Shown here piece after piece: positions 28,808 to 37,643 of a stretch of 64,000 nucleotides of DNA (its first letter is position 1; every line of letters starts with the position of its first letter). The stretch comes from UBA7398 sp964597305. GTDB lineage: Bacteria > Actinomycetota > Actinomycetes > Nanopelagicales > Nanopelagicaceae. The notes beneath the pieces are model-generated. The model searched no databases. It was not told where the DNA came from and saw nothing but the letters and a program-made list of their open reading frames with translations. The position numbers and the translations under genes were made by a program. The stretch is from positions 1 through 64,000 of the forward strand of contig CAZQWU010000001.1 of the NCBI GenBank assembly GCA_964597305.1, read 5' to 3'.

Positions 28808-28813
28808 TAAGAT
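28808..28813 (+). promoter_or_regulatory. Leaderless -10 (TAAGAT) for the VOC gene
   Basis: TANNNT 6 bases before the ATG at 28820, with no Shine-Dalgarno. Confidence 0.5.
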
Positions 28814-28819
28814 GCCGTC

Positions 28820-29260
28820 ATGGCTCGAGTAAATACTTATCTTAATTTCATGGAAAAAACAGAAAAAGCTTTCACGTTCTACAAAGATATATTTAAAACA
28901 GAATTTATCAGCGTGACGCGTATGAAAGATATGCCACGAATGCCTGGCGCTCCTGCGCTCTCTGACGAAGAGAGCAATCTGATTATGAATATTCAACTTC
29001 CAATTGTGAATGGCCATGTATTGATGGCAACGGACATGATTGCTTCTATGGGACATAAAGTCTCTGTGGGAAACAATGTCACCATCTCACTCGATCTCGA
29101 TTCGAAGGAAGAAGCAGAGCGAATTTATCAACGATTGCTTGAGAATTCGCCAGAAAATTCTGGACCATTGGCGCTCATGCCATGGGGTGCGCTCTGGGGT
29201 TCATGCCAAGATCAATTTGGCATTCGATGGATGATTTCCTTTGCTCCGACAACTCCGTGA
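28820..29260 (+). CDS. VOC-superfamily protein (PhnB/glyoxalase-like)
   Basis: 146 residues with the paired beta-alpha-beta modules of the vicinal-oxygen-chelate fold (YLNFMEKTEKAFTFYKDIF at the start, MPWGALWGSCQDQFGIRWM at the end). The C-terminal WGxxxGxxxDxFGxxWM pattern is characteristic of the PhnB/YjdN branch, whose biochemical role is unsettled. First gene of a short operon with purK and purE; the stop overlaps the purK GTG (GTGA). A link to purine synthesis is not implied by sequence. Confidence 0.82.
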   Translation: MARVNTYLNFMEKTEKAFTFYKDIFKTEFISVTRMKDMPRMPGAPALSDEESNLIMNIQLPIVNGHVLMATDMIASMGHKVSVGNNVTISLDLDSKEEAERIYQRLLENSPENSGPLALMPWGALWGSCQDQFGIRWMISFAPTTP

Positions 29261-30363
29261 GCCATTTTCCAACCGTCGGTGTAATTGGTGCAGGACAACT
29301 TGCACGAATGATGGTTGCGCCAGCAATTGCACTCGGCGTTAATCTCAAAGTTTTTGCCCAGTCACATGATGATTCTGCTGCGCAAATTCTTCACCACGAA
29401 GTAGGAGATTATCGAGATTCAGAATCATTAAGAAATTTTGCAAAAGACTGTGATGTGATTACCTTCGAACATGAGTTAATTCCATCTTCTGTGATCTCAA
29501 CCCTCGAACGCGACGGCATTGTTGTACGGCCAGCAGGTACTGCATTTCGTTATTCACAAAATAAAGCAGAGTTGCGGCAATTATTAACAGAGCGCAACAT
29601 TCGATCACCCCGATGGCAATTGAGTTCGCGTCCATTGAGCATCGAATTTCCGCTTGTGGCTAAGTCAATCTCTGGCGGCTATGACGGCCGTGGTGTTTGG
29701 GTTGTTCATAATCAATCAGAACTTCATGCACTCGGAGCGTCTGAGTTGTTGCTGGAGGAGAAGTTACATTTCTCTCACGAAATTGCAGTGATGGTTGCGC
29801 GTTCTCCGCATGGCCAAATATCGACGTGGCCGGCAACCGAAACTATTCAAGTTGATGGCATGTGTGTAGAAACTATTACACCAGCGCCATGTCTCGATGA
29901 AGCACAACACGTTTTTGCCCAGCAGATGGCGATCACCATCGCAGATTACGTTGGGTTAATTGGCGTCATGGCGGTAGAGATGTTTCTTGTGGAAGGTGAA
30001 CTCGTTATCAATGAGATTGCGATGCGTCCACACAACTCAGGACATTGGAGCATTGAAGGGTCGGTGACCTCGCAATTTGAACAACACCTTCGTGCAATTT
30101 TGGATCTTCCGCTCGGTGATACTTCTATGCGATCACCATTTGCCGTGATGGGAAATGTTGTAGGGGGAGAGAAAACTGATATGTATCGACCCTATCTCCA
30201 TCTCTTTGCTCGAACACCACATCTTAAAATTCATCAATATCGCAAAACTGTAAAACCAGGACGCAAGGTTGGACATGTCACTGCAGTGGGCAATAACCTC
30301 GACTCCTTACGTGAAGAAGTGCGCCATGCCGTTGACTATATGAATGGAGCGATTGATGAGTAA
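29257..30363 (+). CDS. purK: 5-(carboxyamino)imidazole ribonucleotide synthase
   Basis: ATP-dependent carboxylation of AIR to N5-CAIR in de novo purine synthesis. About 368 residues from the GTG at 29257, which gives VGVIGAGQLARMM near the N-terminus; in-frame Mets further upstream lie within the VOC gene. ATP-grasp features include SGGYDGRGVW, LLEEKLHF and NEIAMRPHNSGHW. It overlaps purE by a few bases, the standard purK-purE pairing. Confidence 0.95.
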   Translation: MSHFPTVGVIGAGQLARMMVAPAIALGVNLKVFAQSHDDSAAQILHHEVGDYRDSESLRNFAKDCDVITFEHELIPSSVISTLERDGIVVRPAGTAFRYSQNKAELRQLLTERNIRSPRWQLSSRPLSIEFPLVAKSISGGYDGRGVWVVHNQSELHALGASELLLEEKLHFSHEIAVMVARSPHGQISTWPATETIQVDGMCVETITPAPCLDEAQHVFAQQMAITIADYVGLIGVMAVEMFLVEGELVINEIAMRPHNSGHWSIEGSVTSQFEQHLRAILDLPLGDTSMRSPFAVMGNVVGGEKTDMYRPYLHLFARTPHLKIHQYRKTVKPGRKVGHVTAVGNNLDSLREEVRHAVDYMNGAIDE

Positions 30364-30862
30364 ACCGATCGCTATCATCATGGGATCTGATTCAGATTGG
30401 CCCATCATGGCCGAAGCAGCGAAAATTCTCGATGAGTTTTCGGTGGCCTACAGCGCGCAGGTAATTTCAGCCCATCGAATGCCGGACGAGATGGCAGAGT
30501 TTGCAAAGAGCGCTGACCAAAACTTTTCTGTCATTATCGCGGGTGCAGGTGGTGCAGCACATTTACCAGGAATGGTTGCCGCTCACACATCGTTACCAGT
30601 TATTGGTGTTCCCGTTTCGTTAAAAAATCTTGACGGTATGGATTCATTACTTTCTATTGTGCAGATGCCTGCTGGAATTCCCGTCGCAACTGTTGGAATT
30701 GATAATGCAAAGAATGCAGCTCTCCTAGCACTCAGAATTCTCGCCACGAACGATTCGAAGATTTCTGAAAAACTTTCCTCCTACGCCGAAGATCTTCATC
30801 AGCAAGCAATTGATAAAGGAAAAAATTTACAAAACAAGCTCACACAGCGAACTGGTTTTTAA
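30356..30862 (+). CDS. purE: N5-carboxyaminoimidazole ribonucleotide mutase
   Basis: Converts N5-CAIR to CAIR. About 168 residues of the class I enzyme: IMGSDSDWPIM (phosphate loop), SAHRMPDEM (catalytic His), IAGAGGAAHLPGM and LDGMDSLLSIVQMPAG are all present. The ATG at 30356 gives the canonical SKPIAIIMGSDSDW start; a Met 4 codons earlier is less likely. Its TAA overlaps the stop of the convergent CoA-binding gene by four bases. Confidence 0.96.
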   Translation: MSKPIAIIMGSDSDWPIMAEAAKILDEFSVAYSAQVISAHRMPDEMAEFAKSADQNFSVIIAGAGGAAHLPGMVAAHTSLPVIGVPVSLKNLDGMDSLLSIVQMPAGIPVATVGIDNAKNAALLALRILATNDSKISEKLSSYAEDLHQQAIDKGKNLQNKLTQRTGF

Positions 30863-31284
30863 GCACGTTTTTTGTATTCAATAGCTGGGCAGCGATTTTG
30901 AATCGCTATTAAGCCAGCAGCGCGTGCTCGGGCAATTGCTGCATCATCAATAACATCAAGTTGAAGCCATACCGCTTTTGCTCCACATGCGATCGCTTGA
31001 TCAACAAATTCTCCAGCTCGCGAGGAATTGACAAAGAGATCTACGACATCTATCGGAACAGGCACATCAGATATGGATTTATACCCTGGTTGGCCATGAA
31101 CAACTTCAGCGCGCGGATGAATAGGAATAACGGTGTGCCCTTTATCAATAAGTAACTTTGCTACACCAAAAGCCGCTCGCTCAGGATTATTTCCGAGTCC
31201 AACAACAGCCCAGGTCTTTTGAGAAAGTGCGAAATTAATATCAGATTGTTCTGAATTGTCTCCTGCATTATTAATATGCATCAT
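30859..31284 (-). CDS. CoA-binding domain protein (YccU-like)
   Basis: About 141 residues forming one Rossmann-like CoA-binding domain. TWAVVGLGNNPERAAFGVAKLL resembles the nucleotide loop of succinyl-CoA synthetase alpha subunits; VWLQLDVIDD and a C-terminal NRCPAIEYKK are typical of small stand-alone members. Function of these single-domain proteins is unknown. The Met at 31284 (or 31281) is chosen since earlier starts would lie inside ugd. It follows ugd on the same strand. Confidence 0.83.
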   Translation of the reverse strand: MMHINNAGDNSEQSDINFALSQKTWAVVGLGNNPERAAFGVAKLLIDKGHTVIPIHPRAEVVHGQPGYKSISDVPVPIDVVDLFVNSSRAGEFVDQAIACGAKAVWLQLDVIDDAAIARARAAGLIAIQNRCPAIEYKKRA

Positions 31285-31298
31285 GGTAGTAATTGATG

Positions 31299-32612
31299 TT
31301 AACCATGATGGGTTCGACCGAGGGCACGGAATTTCCACCCTGCTTTTATCCATGCTTCGCGATCAAGATGGTTTCGACCATCAATAACAATGGCGTTCTT
31401 TACTAATTTCTTTACTGCAACTGGATCGAGCGCTCGATACTCTTTCCATTCCGTGAGGTGGAGAACGAGATCTGCATCGCGCAAACACTCAGATACATCA
31501 TTCGCAAAACCTAAGCGAGGGAATCGAGCCCGCGCGTTATCAATCGCTTTTGGATCGTGAACAACAACATCGGCACCCGCTGAATGAATTTGCGAAGCAA
31601 TGTCGAGAGCGGGCGAATCACGGACATCATCGCTATCTGGTTTGAATGCTGCACCAAGGACTGCGATTTTTTTTCCTTTGAGATCTTCCGAGAGGTCCGC
31701 CCTTACGAGTTCAATCATGCGTTGACGTGCCCGCAAATTGATGGAATCAATTTCCCGTAAAAATTCCAACGCCTGCCGAGCACCTAGTTCATCAGCGCGC
31801 GCCATGAATGCTCGAATATCTTTGGGAAGACAACCGCCACCAAATCCAATTCCGGCTTGAAGAAATCGTGAGCCAATGCGTGGGTCATAGCCAATTGCTT
31901 GTGCGAGCACAGTGACATCACCATCGGCTGCTTCACAGATTTCTGCCATCGCATTAATAAAAGAAATTTTCGTTGCAAGGAATGAATTAGCAGCAACTTT
32001 AACTAACTCGGCAGTAGGTAGATCAGCAACTATCCATGGAATTCCAGCATCAAGGAGATCTTTATACACTTCTTTCAGAATGTTCTCGGCGCTGGCATTG
32101 GTAACACCAACGACGAGCCGATTTGGTCGAAGCGTATCTTCAACTGCAAATCCTTCTCGCAAAAATTCTGGATTCCACGCAAGGTCTGCTTGTGGTGAAA
32201 TTTTCTTAAGCGCGTCATAAAGTCGTTTTGCAGTCCCTACTGGAACAGTAGATTTACCGACGACAAGCGATCCTGGTTTTGCATGAGGAGCAACGGCAGC
32301 GAGCGCTGCGTTCACATAGGTCATATCAGCTGCGAGTGATCCTTTAGTTTGTGGAGTGCCTACGCAAATGAAATGGACATCACAATCTTTAATGAGTGAA
32401 AAATCAGTTGTAAAAGTAAGTCGACCGGAATTCACTTCTTGGCGCAGTAATTCTTCTAGGCCTGGTTCAAAAAATGGAACTTTTCCTTCGGAGAGCGCAG
32501 CAACTTTTGCTGGTTCGACATCAACGCCAATGACGGTAAAACCTAACGAAGACATAGCTGCGGCATGGGTTACACCGAGATATCCAGTACCGATGACAGA
32601 GAGCTTGAGCAC
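31299..32612 (-). CDS. ugd: UDP-glucose 6-dehydrogenase
   Basis: Two-step NAD-dependent oxidation of UDP-glucose to UDP-glucuronate, a sugar donor for surface polysaccharides. 437 residues: Rossmann start LSVIGTGYLGVTHAA, the middle helical region (EFLREGFAVEDTLRPNRLVVG), the catalytic Cys in GFGGGCLPKD, and a C-terminal UDP-binding domain (LGAAFKPDSDDVRDSP). GTG start with a TAAAGT element 6 bases before it. Its neighbours (LCP ligase, GT2, ABC-2 exporter) indicate a wall or capsule glycan. Confidence 0.95.
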   Translation of the reverse strand: MLKLSVIGTGYLGVTHAAAMSSLGFTVIGVDVEPAKVAALSEGKVPFFEPGLEELLRQEVNSGRLTFTTDFSLIKDCDVHFICVGTPQTKGSLAADMTYVNAALAAVAPHAKPGSLVVGKSTVPVGTAKRLYDALKKISPQADLAWNPEFLREGFAVEDTLRPNRLVVGVTNASAENILKEVYKDLLDAGIPWIVADLPTAELVKVAANSFLATKISFINAMAEICEAADGDVTVLAQAIGYDPRIGSRFLQAGIGFGGGCLPKDIRAFMARADELGARQALEFLREIDSINLRARQRMIELVRADLSEDLKGKKIAVLGAAFKPDSDDVRDSPALDIASQIHSAGADVVVHDPKAIDNARARFPRLGFANDVSECLRDADLVLHLTEWKEYRALDPVAVKKLVKNAIVIDGRNHLDREAWIKAGWKFRALGRTHHG

Positions 32613-32618
32613 GCGCCT

Positions 32619-32624
32619 ACTTTA
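32619..32624 (-). promoter_or_regulatory. Leaderless -10 (TAAAGT) for ugd, on the LCP stop codon
   Basis: TANNNT 6 bases before the ugd GTG. Its TAA is the stop codon of the upstream LCP gene. Confidence 0.5.
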
Positions 32625-33719
32625 CTTCAGAGCACCGCAGGGATTTTCCGCTGCCGTTCGAGTCTTGAATTTATCAATAAGCGATGGTGATGCTGAGGGG
32701 GATGCGGACGGTTGTACCGAATCAAGAATCGCTTCATCGTTACTTAATCGGGCAAAAAGTTCTGGCGCAAGAACTGGATCCCAGAGCACTGCAGCGGTAA
32801 CACCATGCGCGTTGTAGTTATAAAACTTCAGGGGGACAGTCAATGTTCGTACTTTCGAGGCAGAGAGATTTTTCAATTGTTTAGCAAGTGTAATCAGGTC
32901 ATCTTTATTAAGATTTTCATCGGTCGACACAGCGCTCATTGATGAATTGATAAAGCTCACCAATTTGATGGGATTGAGTAAAACGCCTGCACTGGTTGCC
33001 TTTCGCAAAACTGCGCTGACAAATTGCTGTTGTCGTTGCATGCGACCCAAATCGCCCATGCCATCGAAATCTCGCGTTCGCACGTATTTCAGCGCCTCAA
33101 TACCATCAAGCACATGGGTACCAGCTGTCATCTGTAAATGGCTCTTGGGATCATTGATATCAACTTTCGAACAGACTTCAATGCCGCCAAGCGCATTAAC
33201 CATGTTTGCAAAACCAGCAAAATTCACTTCGATGTAATGATCAATGCGAAGATTCGTCATATTCTCTAAAGTTTGAATAAGTAGTGGTGCACCGCCCCAA
33301 TTAAAAGATGAATTAATTTTCGAATATGATTCGGGAATCATTTTTCCGGTTGCACTTTTATGAGCCGGAATGAGCGCAAACGAATCGCGCGGTATCGAAA
33401 TAATGACAGCTTTATCGCGCTTTTTTGAAATATGAACTAAGAGCATTGTGTCTGATCGTTTGCCAGCAGCTGTTTTTGTGCTACCTACTCGAAGCGCGCG
33501 TTGTTGTTCTTTCGTCAAACCTTCGCGAGTATCTGACCCAACAATCAGATAATTCACAGCGCGTGAGGTTGATTCAGGGCGATGAGTAAGACCACTAAAA
33601 ACTGATACTCGATTTAATTGAGAAGAAAGTCCACCCAATCCGATCGCGCCGAGTGCAGAAAGAGCAACAATCGCAAGTGAAAGTCCGGTAAAAAACCGAA
33701 TTATGCGCGTTGATTTCAC
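32622..33719 (-). CDS. LytR-CpsA-Psr (LCP) family wall-polymer ligase
   Basis: Membrane-anchored enzyme family that attaches polyprenyl-linked glycans to peptidoglycan. 365 residues: one N-terminal helix (about 8-32), then the extracellular LCP domain with NYLIVGSDTREGL, KRSDTMLLVHI, the IPRDSF phosphate-binding motif and GGIEVCS, and the YVRTRDFDGMGDLGRMQRQQQ block carrying conserved Arg residues. The C-terminus ends in a Ser/Pro-rich stretch. GTG start with a TACGCT element 6 bases upstream. Divergent from the GT2/exporter operon. Confidence 0.92.
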   Translation of the reverse strand: MKSTRIIRFFTGLSLAIVALSALGAIGLGGLSSQLNRVSVFSGLTHRPESTSRAVNYLIVGSDTREGLTKEQQRALRVGSTKTAAGKRSDTMLLVHISKKRDKAVIISIPRDSFALIPAHKSATGKMIPESYSKINSSFNWGGAPLLIQTLENMTNLRIDHYIEVNFAGFANMVNALGGIEVCSKVDINDPKSHLQMTAGTHVLDGIEALKYVRTRDFDGMGDLGRMQRQQQFVSAVLRKATSAGVLLNPIKLVSFINSSMSAVSTDENLNKDDLITLAKQLKNLSASKVRTLTVPLKFYNYNAHGVTAAVLWDPVLAPELFARLSNDEAILDSVQPSASPSASPSLIDKFKTRTAAENPCGALK

Positions 33720-33725
33720 CTCTCT

Positions 33726-33731
33726 AGCGTA
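33726..33731 (-). promoter_or_regulatory. Leaderless -10 (TACGCT) for the LCP gene, in a symmetric element
   Basis: TANNNT 6 bases before the LCP GTG. On the plus strand the overlapping TAGCGT (33725-33730) is also a TANNNT, so TAGCGTA could open for both directions. Confidence 0.45.
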
Positions 33732-33755
33732 ATGGAGCGATACCTTTTCTTACTT

Positions 33756-34739
33756 ATGGAGCAGCATTTTCCACCAGTTTCGGTTGTCATTCCTATACTC
33801 AATGAGGCAGACCATTTACGTGCGGCAGTTCACACAATACTTTCACAGAAATATTCAGGCGAACTTGAAGTAATTCTTGTTGTAGGGCCATCGCATGATG
33901 GCACTGAAAAAATCGCCAAGGAATTAGCAGACCACGATCGTCGAGTCATTGTCATGACTAATCCCACAGGTCGAACTCCCAATGCGCTCAATATTGGATT
34001 TGCTCGCGCCAGTCACTCTATTGTGGTTCGCATCGATGGGCATTCAGAAATTGATCCTTTGTACATTGCACACGCAGTGGAAACGATGGAAAAAACTGGT
34101 GCCGTCAATGTTGGTGGAATTATGGCCGCTGAAGGAATTACCCCGTTTCAAAAAGCAGTCGCGCGAGCGATGCGATCTGTTATCGGAGTGGGCGCCTCGA
34201 GGTTTCATACTGGTGGCGACGCTGGGCCAGCAGATACGGTCTATCTCGGAACTTTTAATAAGAAAGCAGTGCTGGATATTGGTGGCTATGACGAAGAATT
34301 TACCCGCGCTCAAGATTGGGAGATGAATTATCGATTACGCAAAACCGGTGGGAAAGTTTGGTTTGACCCACGACTTGTTGTTACATATCGACCTCGTCGT
34401 TCTATCGCTCAATTAGCGCGGCAATACTTTGAATACGGTAGATGGCGCAGAGCTGTTTCTCGTCGTTATCCAGAGACCGTTAATTTTCGCTACTTAGCAC
34501 CACCAAGTGCGGTCGTAATCTCGCTCGCGTCAATCCTCGCAGCAATTGTGATAACTCCACTTTATGGACTTCCCGTTTACACCTATCTTGTTGCATTGAT
34601 ACTTAGTTCGCTGGTGATTGGACAATCATGGAGTGAGCGAATGAGATTACCGATGGTGCTTCTGACAATGCACATGGCGTGGGGAATAGGTTTTCTATCC
34701 TCACCGCGCCGCCTCGTGCAAGGTAATCTGAGCTCGTGA
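33756..34739 (+). CDS. GT2-family glycosyltransferase
   Basis: About 327 residues. N-terminal GT-A fold: VSVVIPILNEADHL, the nucleotide-sugar site VRIDGHSEIDP (DxD region), and YDEEFTRAQDWEMNYRLRKTGG, which places the catalytic-base ED-like motif. Two or more hydrophobic helices near the C-terminus (about 250-300) suggest membrane association. ATG at 33756 is preferred because it gives EQHFPPVSVVIP directly before strand 1; ATG at 33732 is in frame. Its stop overlaps the permease GTG. Donor and acceptor are unknown; the neighbouring ugd hints at a uronate-containing glycan. Confidence 0.88.
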   Translation: MEQHFPPVSVVIPILNEADHLRAAVHTILSQKYSGELEVILVVGPSHDGTEKIAKELADHDRRVIVMTNPTGRTPNALNIGFARASHSIVVRIDGHSEIDPLYIAHAVETMEKTGAVNVGGIMAAEGITPFQKAVARAMRSVIGVGASRFHTGGDAGPADTVYLGTFNKKAVLDIGGYDEEFTRAQDWEMNYRLRKTGGKVWFDPRLVVTYRPRRSIAQLARQYFEYGRWRRAVSRRYPETVNFRYLAPPSAVVISLASILAAIVITPLYGLPVYTYLVALILSSLVIGQSWSERMRLPMVLLTMHMAWGIGFLSSPRRLVQGNLSS

Positions 34740-35563
34740 GCGCGCCACTCGAAGTTTTTCTTCCCTTTAAGGGTGGTTTACCGCCCCTTCGAAAATATTG
34801 TGCATCGCTCTATGCACGTCGAGCGTTCATGGCTGAATATGCTCGAACAGAGCTCCGTCGCCAAAATTATGGCTCAGCATTTGGACAGGTGTGGCTGATT
34901 TTGAATCCGCTCTTGTTATCAGCGGTGTATTTCTTGTTGATCGTCATTATTAGTGGGCATGCAAATAAAATTCGATACGGCCATCTCACCGCTAATTTAT
35001 TTATTTTCTATCTCGTCACTGATGCGATCGTTGTCGGAGCAAAGTCCATTACTTCAGGTGGGCGACTCGTTCTTAATTCTGCCTTTCCTCGCATCATGCT
35101 CCCTATGAGCGCCACCATAGTTTCATTATTTAAATTTCTCCCCACGCTTTTTGTTCTCGTAGTATTTCATCTGCTTTTAGGGCTGCCTTTTTCTTGGAAT
35201 ATGGCGTTGGCTATTCCATTGATTGGGTTGTTTTTTCTCTTCGCGTTGGGTTGTGCAATATTTTTTGCCTGCGTCAATGTCTATTTTCGTGATGCACAAA
35301 ACTTAATTCCTTACCTCACTCGAACTCTTCTCTACTTATCACCAGTACTTTATGAAGCATCAGCGCTCAAACCTAGCCTTGCTTTCCTCACCATCATCAA
35401 TCCCATGTATCCACTCCTGGACATGTGGTCACAATTAATGGTGCACGCGCAAATCCCTGCAGCAATTGAGCTCTATCGCGGAGTCGCCTGGACGTTTGGT
35501 TTATTAATTTTCAGTACATATCTGTTTTTGACCAGGGAGCGTGAGTTCGCTGTCCGTATCTAA
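34736..35563 (+). CDS. Polysaccharide ABC exporter permease (Wzm-like, ABC-2 type)
   Basis: 275 residues with about six membrane helices. The N-terminal amphipathic stretch (ARTELRRQNYGSAFGQVWLILNPLLLSAVYF) and NVYFRDAQNLIPYLTRTLLYLSPVLY are signatures of exporters for lipid-linked O-antigens, teichoic acids and mycobacterial galactan. It is translated from GTG overlapping the GT2 gene, and its end overlaps the ATPase gene, so the exporter halves are coupled. Confidence 0.92.
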   Translation: MSAPLEVFLPFKGGLPPLRKYCASLYARRAFMAEYARTELRRQNYGSAFGQVWLILNPLLLSAVYFLLIVIISGHANKIRYGHLTANLFIFYLVTDAIVVGAKSITSGGRLVLNSAFPRIMLPMSATIVSLFKFLPTLFVLVVFHLLLGLPFSWNMALAIPLIGLFFLFALGCAIFFACVNVYFRDAQNLIPYLTRTLLYLSPVLYEASALKPSLAFLTIINPMYPLLDMWSQLMVHAQIPAAIELYRGVAWTFGLLIFSTYLFLTREREFAVRI

Positions 35564-36341
35564 AAAAACACCTGCAGACATTGCAGTATCAATTCGGGAC
35601 CTCTCGGTTATATACAAGACGACATTAGACAAAAGACCAACGTTACGTAACCGATTACTCCATGCCAGTCGTGGAAAAAAACAAACGCGAATTGTTCGCG
35701 CTATTTCCGAGATGTCGCTCGATATTCCCTTTGGGTCAGTCTTAGGTGTTGTTGGTGCAAATGGCGCTGGCAAATCAACATTGATGCGCACCATTTCTGG
35801 AATTTTGCCGCCGACCTCAGGTCGGGTTGAACTCTTTGGAACTGTCGGAACGCTGTTAGCGCTCGGAGTTGGGTTTAATCAAGAAATGACGGGACGAGAC
35901 AACGTCATTCTCGGGGGCCTCGCAGCTGGTTTATCTCGCACTGAGATTGAAGAAAAGTTTGATGAGATCGTCGACTTTGCTGAACTGACTGATGTAATCG
36001 ACGCACCCATGCGAACATATTCATCAGGAATGTATTCACGACTGGCTTTTGCAGTTGCCGTTTCGATTGAACCAGATATTTTGATCATCGATGAAGCGCT
36101 CAGTACGGGAGATGCCAAATTTAAAACCAAATCGCTTGCACGTGTAAAAGAATTGCGAAGTCACCATCGAGCATTGATTTTAGTGAGCCACGCGTTAGCG
36201 ACAATTGAAGAAGTGTGTAATGAAGTTATTTGGATTCACAAAGGAAAACTTATTAGCCGAGGAAAACCTCGATCTGTGATTTCCCAATACAAAAAATTCC
36301 TCGAGGTGGGCGCTAGCCCAATGATCGATGAGGATGTTTAA
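35541..36341 (+). CDS. Polysaccharide ABC exporter ATPase (Wzt-like, short form)
   Basis: 266 residues: Walker A VGANGAGKST, the MRTISGILPPTSG block, the signature YSSGMYSRLAFAVA, Walker B DILIIDEALSTGD and the VSHA H-loop. The signature and the GVGFNQEMTGRDN segment are typical of Wzt/TagH-type exporters. The C-terminal carbohydrate-binding domain of some Wzt proteins is absent, as in the mycobacterial galactan exporter. The GTG start lies 23 bases inside the permease gene. Confidence 0.92.
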   Translation: MSSLSVSKKTPADIAVSIRDLSVIYKTTLDKRPTLRNRLLHASRGKKQTRIVRAISEMSLDIPFGSVLGVVGANGAGKSTLMRTISGILPPTSGRVELFGTVGTLLALGVGFNQEMTGRDNVILGGLAAGLSRTEIEEKFDEIVDFAELTDVIDAPMRTYSSGMYSRLAFAVAVSIEPDILIIDEALSTGDAKFKTKSLARVKELRSHHRALILVSHALATIEEVCNEVIWIHKGKLISRGKPRSVISQYKKFLEVGASPMIDEDV

Positions 36342-37629
36342 GAAAGTCGCGCTCTGCGCTGTCATAGTTCTTGCGTTTGTATTAAACCCAAGTGCGTACG
36401 CTGTAGAAATTCCCGCTACATTTACATTTAACGGTTCAGGCTATGGCCATGGCGTAGGAATGAGCCAGATTGGCGCTCGTGGCCAAGCGCTCGAGGGGCG
36501 TAATGCAAGTGAGATTCTGAGTTACTACTACCCTGGAACACAACTTCAAGCAATTAACGATAGCCAAACAATTCGGGTCAACATTGGCCATCTTCTAACC
36601 ACAACATCAATCTCATTAGCCAATGGCGCTGGCGAATTTTCAGTTTATCGAGGCAATGGTGAATTAGTCGGTACTTATTCACGCGATATCACGGCAACAT
36701 TCTCGCTCGTTACCGATCTCGTTATTCCACAATTAACGTCACCCACTGCAAAATTTTCACCAATACCTGGGGCTAATCAATTCACCATAACCTGGAAAGA
36801 GCCATCAACGCTACGAGTAGGCGTAGATACTTCTACAGTAACGTCACTCTACAAATATGGATTTTTGTCTATCAAAACCGTTTCTACAGTCGCTGGCCCG
36901 CGAATGGAATTAGTGAATGCATTAAATCTTCATGATGAATATCTCTGGGGAATTGGCGAAGTTCCTTCTTCATGGCCAGCCGCTGCGCTAGAAGCGCAAG
37001 CGATCGCCTCGCGAACCTATGCCTTGACAAAAATTGGTTCCATTCGAAAAGAGTGTGATTGCCACGTGTATAACACCATCGCTGACCAAAACTTTGTCGG
37101 CTTTAGCAAAGAGAGCGAATTGATTTATGGACCAATGTGGAAGGCAGCAGTGAATCGAACCTCTGTTGATTCACAAACTGGATTAGCGGTTATCTACAAC
37201 GGGAAAGTTGCAAACACTTATTTCTTTTCTTCAAGCGCTGGCGCAACGCAAAATATTAAAGATGTGTGGAGCGGAACATATCCATATCTGGTGAGCGTTC
37301 CTGATACGTGGAGCGTTGTTTCACAGTTAAATCCACGGTATTACACATGGGATCGAGTAGTTTCACAAAAGACTATGGCAGCTGCTTTTGGATTACCTGA
37401 TGTTGTGAGTTATCAAATTCTCGCTCGAAGCAAAACCGGTGCCGTAACAACTATTCAAGGGATATCGAGTTCTGGAAAAGTAGTGACTCTTTCCGGTGAA
37501 GCTTTTCGATCTCGTGTGAAAATACCATCGGCCTGGTTTGGCTTGATCGTTAATCAGGTACTCGTAGATAATTTTGATTCATGCGTTGACTTAGCGCGTC
37601 GCACACGCGGAAAGACGGCTGCTTGTTAA
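36334..37629 (+). CDS. Secreted SpoIID/LytB-domain protein
   Basis: About 431 residues. Signal peptide with cleavage near SAYA-VE (about residue 24). YGHGVGMSQIGARGQA at the mature N-terminus and YLWGIGEVPSSWPAAALEAQAIASRTYA are the SpoIID/LytB hallmark; in sporulating bacteria SpoIID is a peptidoglycan lytic transglycosylase. No sporulation is expected here, so a role in wall remodelling is inferred. The gene overlaps the exporter ATPase by eight bases and ends the surface-polymer operon. Alternative ATG at 36328. Confidence 0.88.
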   Translation: MFKKVALCAVIVLAFVLNPSAYAVEIPATFTFNGSGYGHGVGMSQIGARGQALEGRNASEILSYYYPGTQLQAINDSQTIRVNIGHLLTTTSISLANGAGEFSVYRGNGELVGTYSRDITATFSLVTDLVIPQLTSPTAKFSPIPGANQFTITWKEPSTLRVGVDTSTVTSLYKYGFLSIKTVSTVAGPRMELVNALNLHDEYLWGIGEVPSSWPAAALEAQAIASRTYALTKIGSIRKECDCHVYNTIADQNFVGFSKESELIYGPMWKAAVNRTSVDSQTGLAVIYNGKVANTYFFSSSAGATQNIKDVWSGTYPYLVSVPDTWSVVSQLNPRYYTWDRVVSQKTMAAAFGLPDVVSYQILARSKTGAVTTIQGISSSGKVVTLSGEAFRSRVKIPSAWFGLIVNQVLVDNFDSCVDLARRTRGKTAAC

Positions 37630-37643
37630 CTAATCTGTGAAAG

